A program made the position numbers and the translations under genes. DNA of 64,000 bases from Oceanospirillum sp048270425 (lineage in GTDB: Bacteria; Pseudomonadota; Gammaproteobacteria; Pseudomonadales; Halomonadaceae): contig JBLWSY010000001.1 in assembly GCA_048270425.1 (NCBI GenBank), positions 248,001 through 312,000 on the forward strand, in the 5' to 3' direction. Under the pieces are notes generated by a model. It saw only the letters and a list, made by a program, of their open reading frames with translations, did not search any database and was not told the DNA's origin. This document shows positions 57,741-64,000 of the stretch, piece by piece (the first letter of the stretch is position 1; each line of letters begins with the position of its first letter).

Positions 57741-57770
57741 TGTACGACTGATGAATCGATCAGGCGTACA
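57741..57770. terminator. Hairpin between convergent bestrophin and YeiH genes
   Basis: TGTACGACTGAT (57741-57752) pairs with ATCAGGCGTACA (57759-57770) with one mismatch, loop GAATCG. It overlaps the end of the YeiH gene, and no T run follows on either strand. Confidence 0.4.
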
Positions 57771-58767
57771 GCAACAGGTTAAGTGATAAGCCTGTTACGA
57801 TCAGCACCACAAACAGAATGGCCGCTAACAGGATAGGCTTCATCCCTGCCTGTCGCAGTGTACTCCAGCGGGTGTTATAACCCATGGCAGCCATGGCGAT
57901 AGTCAGGCTGAACTGGCTGATAAAGCTGATCACGTCATGAGCCAGTTCCGGCAATTGCACCAGACTGTTAAACAACACGGCCAGAATGAAAAAGCCGATA
58001 AAATGCGGGAAGGTTACCGGCAGTTTGCGGCTTTTATCACTCGTATCATCCGCTGCAACTGTTTTATCTCTGAACAACAGCAAACCCAGAGTGATCGCCA
58101 CAGGTGCCAGGCACAGTACCCGAATCAGCTTGGTCATAATGGCGGTTTGCAGGGCTTCCGGGCTGATGGTCTGGCCTGCTGCGACTGCCTGAGCGACTTC
58201 ATGCACCGTACTGCCAATAAAGATACCGAACTGCTCAGGGGCGATCTGTAACAGATTGAACAGAACCGGGTAGAGCAGCAGGGACAAGCTACCGAACAGT
58301 ACAACCGTCGCAACAGCAACAGATACCTGACGATGTCCGCCTTTAACAACCGGCTCAGTTGCCATAATTGCAGCGGCCCCACAGACCGCGCTGCCGACAC
58401 TGGTTAGTACTGCCAGTTCCCGACTCATGCCAAGTACACGTATGCCTACCGTAATACCGATTAGCAAAACCAGTGTGATCACCACAAGATCAATCACCAG
58501 TGCCTGCCAGCCAAGTTGCGCGACCTGCTGAAATGTCAGGCCAAAGCCCAAAAGAATGATGCCCAGTCGCAGCAGCTTCTGCTGGCAGAAGAGGCTGCTG
58601 GCAGAAGGTGTTGAATCTACCGAAGCAAAACCCAGTCCACGATAAAAAGCACCCGAGATCATGCCCAGCAGAATCGCCAGTGGCAGGCTGCCGAAGCCAA
58701 ACTCAGCAAAGAGAGGCTGTTTAGCGATAATCATCGCCAGTAAGGTAACAAACAGCAGGTGTAGCAT
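57760..58767 (-). CDS. YeiH family putative sulfate exporter
   Basis: 335 residues with about ten transmembrane helices. Motifs LPLAILLGMISGAFYRGL and VLTSVGSAVCGAAAIMATEP match the YeiH/UPF0324 family, annotated as putative sulfate or small-anion exporters; substrate unproven. Start ATG gives a hydrophobic first helix immediately. Divergent from the RND operon across a 379-base gap. Confidence 0.92.
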   Translation of the reverse strand: MLHLLFVTLLAMIIAKQPLFAEFGFGSLPLAILLGMISGAFYRGLGFASVDSTPSASSLFCQQKLLRLGIILLGFGLTFQQVAQLGWQALVIDLVVITLVLLIGITVGIRVLGMSRELAVLTSVGSAVCGAAAIMATEPVVKGGHRQVSVAVATVVLFGSLSLLLYPVLFNLLQIAPEQFGIFIGSTVHEVAQAVAAGQTISPEALQTAIMTKLIRVLCLAPVAITLGLLLFRDKTVAADDTSDKSRKLPVTFPHFIGFFILAVLFNSLVQLPELAHDVISFISQFSLTIAMAAMGYNTRWSTLRQAGMKPILLAAILFVVLIVTGLSLNLLLYA

Positions 58768-59146
58768 GGGGGAGTGCCCTGAATCACAGAAAAAGAGGGG
58801 CTATTATGGCGCTGTAGTTAAGTCATTAAAGTGGATTAAATCTATATTTGTTATCGGTTTTTTCGATTTAGACGCTATTGCAGTACTTTGGGGTAGCACT
58901 GTGAGGGTAGGGCGTAATTTCTCTGTTTTCTAAAAAGTGAGGAATAAAAGCAAAATCGGTCAGGCGGGTCTTGTGATATTTGTCATCATCTGCCTGAAAG
59001 ATATTCCGAATCTTACTGGGTGCATTGCTCTAAAAATCAGCTTGATCCGGTTACGCAAGTCACTGGCTTTTGCTAATCTTTGTTATCTTTTTCATACCCT
59101 GCTTTGGGGGTATAACACTGCGATTTATGGACGATAGAGGCTTTCT
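58768..59146. other. Intergenic region upstream of the RND operon
   Basis: 379 bases between the divergent YeiH and RND adaptor genes. It contains a dyad ATACCC-N8-GGGTAT at 59094-59113 close to the adaptor start. A 66-residue open frame here has GTG start and no family signal; not called. Confidence 0.6.
59094..59113. promoter_or_regulatory. Dyad upstream of the RND operon
   Basis: ATACCC (59094-59099) and GGGTAT (59108-59113) flank an 8-base spacer, 34 bases upstream of the adaptor GTG start and overlapping a TATAAC that could be the -10. Candidate operator for a local or distant repressor of the pump. Confidence 0.4.
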
Positions 59147-60286
59147 GTGAAAATTAAATTCTCGCAAGTAGCGGCAGCGATAGCTGTTGTTGGTTTCGCT
59201 GGCTGGGCTCTGACTGCTCGTGTGGATACAGCTCTGGCGGAAGCCCCTGAAGCTTCAGAGGATTCCAAGGCTGAAGAAAGCCTGGCTCAGGTTGAAATTC
59301 AGCGTTCGCAGGCTTCTGTCTATGATCGGCAAACTGTACTTCAGGGGCAGATTGAGCCCTGGCGCAGTGTTCAGCTACGTACTCAGGTTGCCGGTACCGT
59401 TGAGACTGTTCTGGTTGAACAGGGGGCTCGCATCTCTCAGGGTGAATCTCTGATTCGTCTTTCTCAAAGTGAATATCAGGCACAGCTGCAAAGCGCTAAG
59501 GCCAGTGTGCGTCTTAAAGAAGCGGAACTGAAAGGTGCTAAAAAACTGTTCCGCACCAACCTTCAGACAGAAACGGCCGTTCTGGGGCTGGAAAGTGAGC
59601 TGGAAGGCGCTCGGTCCAGCCTGGTAATGGCTCAACAGCAACTCAGCCATGCCTCTCCGAAAGCACCATTTGATGGTGTTGTGGATCAGTTGGATGCGGA
59701 GCTCGGTCAGTATATGACCGTAGGAGAGGTCTGGGGACGTTTAGTTAATATTGACCGCCTGAAAGTAACCGCTCAGGTACCTCAGCAGGATGTGGTTAAT
59801 GTGGCCGTGGGTCAGCCGGTTGAGGTCACCCTGCTTGATGGTCGTCAGCTTGAAGGCCGGGTGAGCTTTGTCGCCAGTGCAGCAGATGAAGCTACCCGTA
59901 GCTTTCCGATTGAGGTTTCACTGGAAAACCCGGATCAGCTTCGAATCGCAGGTGCCAGTGCGACCCTGAACGTGCACTTGGGCAATGTTTCTGCGCATAA
60001 ACTGTCTCCGGCGCTGCTGAGTCTGAATGACAAAGGTGAGTTGGGTGTTAAATGGGTTGATGGCGAGGATAAAGTGGTTTTTCAGCCCGTTGAACTACTC
60101 AGCACAGGCACTGATGGTGCCTGGGTAACGGGTCTGCCTGATAATGTTCCTGTGATCAGTCTGGGTGGTGGCTTTGTCCATGCAGGTCAAAAGGTGAGTG
60201 TGGTGAAAGCTCCAGGTGCTGATCAGTCGGTTGCTGAGAAAGTATCTGACGCACCGTTGGCTGCAGTGACAAGCGGAGCAAACTGA
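59147..60286 (+). CDS. RND efflux periplasmic adaptor (membrane fusion protein)
   Basis: 379 residues, start GTG with GAGG upstream. N-terminal signal/anchor (QVAAAIAVVGFAGWALTA), biotinyl-lipoyl-like half (LRTQVAGTVETVLVEQGARI), an alpha-hairpin coiled coil (LQSAKASVRLKEAELKGAKK), then barrel domains with SPKAPFDGVVDQLDAELGQY. Partner of the RND pump encoded one base later. No outer-membrane channel gene is present, so a shared TolC is likely. Confidence 0.95.
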   Translation: MKIKFSQVAAAIAVVGFAGWALTARVDTALAEAPEASEDSKAEESLAQVEIQRSQASVYDRQTVLQGQIEPWRSVQLRTQVAGTVETVLVEQGARISQGESLIRLSQSEYQAQLQSAKASVRLKEAELKGAKKLFRTNLQTETAVLGLESELEGARSSLVMAQQQLSHASPKAPFDGVVDQLDAELGQYMTVGEVWGRLVNIDRLKVTAQVPQQDVVNVAVGQPVEVTLLDGRQLEGRVSFVASAADEATRSFPIEVSLENPDQLRIAGASATLNVHLGNVSAHKLSPALLSLNDKGELGVKWVDGEDKVVFQPVELLSTGTDGAWVTGLPDNVPVISLGGGFVHAGQKVSVVKAPGADQSVAEKVSDAPLAAVTSGAN

Positions 60287-60287
60287 T

Positions 60288-63200
60288 ATGGAAACCATTA
60301 TCCGTGCTGCGATGGACCGAAGTCGGGCCACACTTTTCGTTCTTATTATGCTGATTGTGGGTGGGCTGGCGTCTTACCAGTCGATCCCGAAAGAAGCGAA
60401 TCCTGACGTTACTATCCCGATTATCTATGTCTCCATGAGCTTAAGCGGTATCAGTCCGGCGGATTCCGAACGTCTTCTGGCGCGTCCCATGGAACAGGAG
60501 TTGCGTTCACTGGAAGGTATCAAGAAGATGACCTCTATTGCCGGTGAAGGCCATGCTTCTGTCACACTGGAGTTTGATGCCGGTTTCGACCCTAAAACTG
60601 CGCTGCAGGACGTGCGTGAGAAGGTGGATAGTGCCCAGTCCAAGCTACCGGCTGAGGCTGATGAGGCCACGGTTCACGAAATCAATGTTGCTCTGTTCCC
60701 GGTCATGTCCGTAGGGCTTTCCGGCCCGGTTAACCAGAAACAACTGGTCTATATCGCCCGCCGCCTTCAGCAGGAGATTGAGGGCATTCCGGAAGTTCTG
60801 GAAGTGGATATTGCCGGTGACCGCGAAGATCTGCTGGAGATTGTGGTCGATCCTCAGGCGATGGACAGCTACAACCTGGATTACTCCGATCTGTACGGTC
60901 TGGTGAGCAACAATAACCAGCTGGTAGCCGCCGGTAGTCTGGATACGGGTGCCGGTCGTATGACCCTGAAGATTCCTGGTGTGATCGAAAACCTTGAAGA
61001 CGTGATGAACATGCCGATCAAGGTGTCCGGTCAGACCGTAGTGACCTTTAAAGAGGTGGCGACTATTCGTCGCACCTTTACCGATCCTGATGGCTTTGCC
61101 CGTATTAATGGTCAGCCCGGCGTGGTTCTGGAGATCAAAAAACGTGCCGGGGCTAACATTATCGATACCATCGATAAAATTCGTGCGCTCTTTAAGGCGG
61201 CTGAATCTCAGCTGCCACCGGATCTGGAAGTCCGATATCTGATGGACCAGTCCTCCGAAGTGAAAAGCATGCTCTCGGATCTGCTGAACAACGTGATGAC
61301 CGCTGTGATTCTGGTGCTTGTCATCATGCTGGCTGCCATGGGGGCCCGTGCGGCCTTTCTGGTGGGGCTGACCATCCCGGGGGCTTTCCTGACCGGTATT
61401 CTGGTAGTGTTCTCCCTCGGTTTTACCATGAACATTATTGTGCTCTTTTCGCTGATTCTGGTGGCGGGTATGTTGGTGGATGGTGCCATCGTGGTATCAG
61501 AACTGGCGGATCGACATCAGAAAGAGGGCTTCTCCCGCAAGGATGCCTGGGCGCACGCTGCCAGTCGTATGGCGTGGCCGATCATCGCTTCGACCCTGAC
61601 TACCATCATGGTGTTCCTGCCCTTGCTGTTCTGGCCGGGAGTGATGGGTGAGTTTATGAAGTATCTGCCGGCAACGGTGATGATCTGTCTGTTTGCTTCG
61701 CTGGCGATGGCGCTGATCTTCCTGCCGGTGATGGGTAAGGTGTTTGGTAAGCGTGAGCCTTTGAGTGCTGAAGTACGCGCAGCGGTCAGTGATATCGATA
61801 TGAATCACGTTCAGCATCAGTCCGGTGGCGGTAAAGCCTACCGCCGTTTGCTGAATCTCTGCCTGAGTTTCCCGACAACCACTCTGCTTCTTATGTTGGC
61901 CCTGATGGGCATTATCTATGCCGCTTACTTCAAACTGAATCACGGCGTGGAGTTCTTCCCGGATGTAGAGCCGGAATCCGCCCAGCTGCAGGTTCGGACC
62001 TTAGGAGACTTCTCTGTTTACGAGAAAGATGCCCTGTTGCAACGTATTGAAAGCCGTCTGTATGGCATGCCGGAAGTGGAAGCGATGTATGCCCGCTCCT
62101 TTGCTGCCGCCGGTGGTCAGTTAGCAGAAGACGTGATAGGCGTTATTCAGTTCCGCTTTACCGACTGGGATACCCGCCGTCCGGCCAATGAGATTCTGGA
62201 CGATATGCGAGAGCGAACCAAAGATATTCCCGGTGTGATCTTTGAATTCCGTAAGCAGGAAGGTGGTCCGCCGTCCGGTAAGCCAGTGGAACTGCGCATC
62301 AGTGGTAACGATCCCCAGGAGATTAATTCTGCCGTTGCGCAAACCCGTCAGATTATGGATGAGCTGGGTGGCTTTGCCGATGTAAATGACGACCGTGCCC
62401 TGCCAGGAATCGAATGGCGCTTTGAGGTGGATCGTGCGAAAGCGGCTCAATACGGGGCAACGGTTGCCAGTGTCGGCAATGCGGTTCAGCTGGTGAGCAA
62501 TGGCCTGAAACTGGCCAGCTACCGGCCGGAAGATGCCAGCGATGAAGTGGATATCCGTATCCGCTTGCCGGAATACGCCCGTACGCTGGATCAGCTCAAC
62601 CGTCAGAGCCTGAACACGCCCTACGGTCAGGTACCGTTGAGTAACTTTGTCACGCTTACGCCAGCACCTAAGACCGGTATTCTCCGTCGTCTGGACGGTA
62701 AGCGAACCATTACTATTTCCGGTGATGTGGCAGAAGGTGAACAGGTCAACGAGCGCCTGATCGCCCTGAAAGGTCGTCTGGATGAACTACCGGATACAGT
62801 ATCTGTCACCTTTGGCGGTGAGGATGCGGATCAGAAAGAGTCCATGGTATTTCTGATCGGTGCCTTTGTCGTAGCGATTCTGCTGATGATGCTGATCCTG
62901 ATTATTCAGTTCAACAGCATTTATCAAACCTTGCTGGTGCTCTCTGCGATCATCTTTTCGACCGCGGGTGTTTTATTGGGGCTACTGGTCAACGGTCAGG
63001 CGTTCGGCGTTGTGATGGTAGGTATGGGTATTATTGCCCTGGCGGGTATTGTGGTGAACAACAATATCGTACTGATCGATACCTATAACCGGATTCGTTC
63101 AGAAGGCTTCAGCGCCTTTGAAGCCGCTTTGGAAACCGGCTGTATGCGTCTTCGTCCGGTACTGCTGACCGCTTTGACTACGGTGCTGGGACTTATGCCT

Positions 63201-63446
63201 ATGGTACTGGGAGTCAATGTGAATCTGGTGGAACACAGCCTCGGTTGGGGTGCGCCATCGACACAATGGTGGACCCAGCTGTCCAGTGCTATTGCCGGTG
63301 GTCTGGCGTTTGCCACTGTTCTGACTCTGTTGCTGACCCCTTGTATGTTGGTTTTGGGTGATGGTTTTGCGAATAACCGTGTTTTCAGGCTGTTTCGCAG
63401 ACATTTTTCACGAAAAGCTACAAAAACTATAACTTTATCACACTAG
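60288..63446 (+). CDS. RND efflux permease, HAE-type
   Basis: 1052 residues with twelve transmembrane helices and the two large periplasmic loops of AcrB-type pumps. Helix 4 reads AGMLVDGAIVVSELADR, so one of the two adjacent aspartates of the AcrB proton relay is glycine; the helix-10 position of the relay lysine reads VVNNNIVLID, i.e. Asn. These changes occur in several RND sub-families, so activity is expected but with a different relay from AcrB. Substrate (drugs, lipids or other) unknown. One base after the adaptor gene; terminator follows. Confidence 0.95.
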   Translation: METIIRAAMDRSRATLFVLIMLIVGGLASYQSIPKEANPDVTIPIIYVSMSLSGISPADSERLLARPMEQELRSLEGIKKMTSIAGEGHASVTLEFDAGFDPKTALQDVREKVDSAQSKLPAEADEATVHEINVALFPVMSVGLSGPVNQKQLVYIARRLQQEIEGIPEVLEVDIAGDREDLLEIVVDPQAMDSYNLDYSDLYGLVSNNNQLVAAGSLDTGAGRMTLKIPGVIENLEDVMNMPIKVSGQTVVTFKEVATIRRTFTDPDGFARINGQPGVVLEIKKRAGANIIDTIDKIRALFKAAESQLPPDLEVRYLMDQSSEVKSMLSDLLNNVMTAVILVLVIMLAAMGARAAFLVGLTIPGAFLTGILVVFSLGFTMNIIVLFSLILVAGMLVDGAIVVSELADRHQKEGFSRKDAWAHAASRMAWPIIASTLTTIMVFLPLLFWPGVMGEFMKYLPATVMICLFASLAMALIFLPVMGKVFGKREPLSAEVRAAVSDIDMNHVQHQSGGGKAYRRLLNLCLSFPTTTLLLMLALMGIIYAAYFKLNHGVEFFPDVEPESAQLQVRTLGDFSVYEKDALLQRIESRLYGMPEVEAMYARSFAAAGGQLAEDVIGVIQFRFTDWDTRRPANEILDDMRERTKDIPGVIFEFRKQEGGPPSGKPVELRISGNDPQEINSAVAQTRQIMDELGGFADVNDDRALPGIEWRFEVDRAKAAQYGATVASVGNAVQLVSNGLKLASYRPEDASDEVDIRIRLPEYARTLDQLNRQSLNTPYGQVPLSNFVTLTPAPKTGILRRLDGKRTITISGDVAEGEQVNERLIALKGRLDELPDTVSVTFGGEDADQKESMVFLIGAFVVAILLMMLILIIQFNSIYQTLLVLSAIIFSTAGVLLGLLVNGQAFGVVMVGMGIIALAGIVVNNNIVLIDTYNRIRSEGFSAFEAALETGCMRLRPVLLTALTTVLGLMPMVLGVNVNLVEHSLGWGAPSTQWWTQLSSAIAGGLAFATVLTLLLTPCMLVLGDGFANNRVFRLFRRHFSRKATKTITLSH

Positions 63447-63478
63447 TCAGTAGCTACTCTGATCTAGAATATTTCTAC

Positions 63479-63511
63479 CCAAAGGCAGGCTATAACCCTG
63501 CCTTTGGTTTA
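63479..63511 (+). terminator. Terminator of the RND operon
   Basis: CCAAAGGCAGG (63479-63489) pairs perfectly with CCTGCCTTTGG (63497-63507), loop CTATAAC, followed by TTTAT. It lies about 30 bases past the pump stop. Confidence 0.8.
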
Positions 63512-63565
63512 TATGCATAAGGCTTTGTATCGTTTTAATGCGGGGTCGTTATAGGAGTAGCAGGG

Positions 63566-64000
63566 ATGTGGTTCAAGGCAGCAGGAATCTTTTTTGCCAT
63601 TATATTTGTCGCTTTTGTTTTTTTGTTGGGGTGTCAGTCTCAGTGGCAAAGACGCACCGAACAGCTGGTACAGGATTTCTATAAACAAGAGTCAGCGGCT
63701 GAAATGCGCACGCAGGCTACAAATGGGGCGGATACGCTCCTGGTGTATCAGCCGGAAAAAGAGTTGCCGGGGTTGCCTGGGCCTGTGCAGCGTTTTTTTC
63801 AGACCGTTCTAACCCCTCAGCAGCCGTTGGTCGCCCATATTACACTCAGTCAAAAGGGCCAAATAAATCTCTCCCCTGCTGATCAGGAAGCTGATGCCTG
63901 GAAAGGCTTTTCAGCCCGGCAGGATGTGATCATGCATTCCCCGCGCTTTATCTGGCAGGCTAAGGTTTCCATGGCTCCCGGTATCAATGCCTATGTGATC
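63566..64000 (+). CDS. DUF6544/DUF6920-like membrane-anchored protein (partial)
   Basis: The first 145 codons are in the window and the gene runs off the right edge. A single N-terminal hydrophobic segment with a cysteine (FFAIIFVAFVFLLGCQSQ) may be an anchor or lipobox. LPGLPGPVQRFFQTVL and the segment GFSARQDVIMHSPRFIWQAK with SMAPGINAYV match the DUF6544/DUF6920 family, whose role is unknown. AGGAGTAGCAGGG precedes the ATG. Separated from the RND operon by a terminator. Confidence 0.8.
   Translation, partial: MWFKAAGIFFAIIFVAFVFLLGCQSQWQRRTEQLVQDFYKQESAAEMRTQATNGADTLLVYQPEKELPGLPGPVQRFFQTVLTPQQPLVAHITLSQKGQINLSPADQEADAWKGFSARQDVIMHSPRFIWQAKVSMAPGINAYVI

Noticed and set aside
58937..59137. 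66-codon plus-strand frame before the RND adaptor
   Set aside because: No family, start overlaps no convincing ribosome binding site, and it covers the probable promoter and dyad.
1..64000. CRISPR arrays, tRNA or rRNA genes, prophage or complete insertion sequences
   Set aside because: No regularly spaced 25-40 base repeats with unique spacers, no cloverleaf-like or rRNA signatures, and no transposase or integrase found on reading both strands.

Overview
The window is a gene-dense chromosomal segment of a Gram-negative gammaproteobacterium, most likely a marine member of the Oceanospirillales (Oceanospirillaceae-like). This rests on family content: Rnk, NadE, tandem FtsX/LolD systems, MipA/OmpV proteins, HAE-type RND pump, DUF4202, DUF6172, DUF3047, many c-di-GMP and chemotaxis proteins. 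Genus is not decidable from sequence reading alone. Composition is near 50% GC, with AT-richer patches around 38.8-39.7 kb and 55.5-56.1 kb. I saw no rRNA, tRNA, CRISPR array, phage or intact insertion sequence.

Layout. 0-4.6 kb: start of an MFS (lysophospholipid-type) transporter overlapping a TetR gene, a divergent 53-residue membrane protein behind two probable TetR operators, RNase Z with a YqaA-type membrane protein, a small protein divergent from a GcvA-type LysR regulator, and an unknown 73-residue protein. 4.8-11.3 kb: signalling block with a chemotaxis receptor, a periplasmic-binding/PAS/degenerate-GGDEF sensor, an MscS channel and an EAL phosphodiesterase behind a perfect Fur box. 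11.4-19.6 kb: two EamA transporters, a PepSY membrane protein, an SBP3 protein, NadE, a small lipoprotein, DUF4202, TenA-like protein and Rnk. 19.7-23.9 kb: aromatic amino acid permease, CurA-like reductase with divergent LysR regulator, YciA-like thioesterase.

24.1-29.1 kb: tight five-gene minus-strand operon (MipA/OmpV, lipoprotein serine hydrolase, membrane protein, LytS-like kinase, LytTR regulator). Divergent from it is an LTA-synthase-like membrane enzyme plus PAP2 phosphatase (29.4-32.0 kb) preceded by a PmrA-type box. 32.1-40.2 kb: fRMsr, DUF3047, a short DUF2256 gene, FeS photolyase, M50 protease, DUF3565, RecQ-family helicase, a translationally coupled unknown pair, DUF6172. 40.4-50.4 kb: LprI-like exported protein, then a NarL/HisKA_3 two-component system divergent from a plus-strand block of a second MipA/OmpV protein, LolA-like protein, two FtsX permeases, LolD-like ATPase and an outer-membrane-type protein. 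50.4-64 kb: DJ-1/PfpI protein divergent from a MocR regulator, membrane protein with another PmrA-type box, split Aer-like PAS/MCP pair, DUF2846-like lipoprotein, NYN protein, bestrophin, YeiH exporter, RND adaptor and pump, and the start of a DUF6544/DUF6920-like gene.

The recurring theme is cell-envelope surveillance: two different two-component systems each sit next to a MipA/OmpV outer-membrane protein and envelope-processing genes. The candidates for undescribed biology are the LytTR/serine-hydrolase/MipA operon, the Lol-like ABC module under its own two-component system, the transporter-binding-protein sensor with a dead GGDEF motif, and the two PmrA-type boxes.
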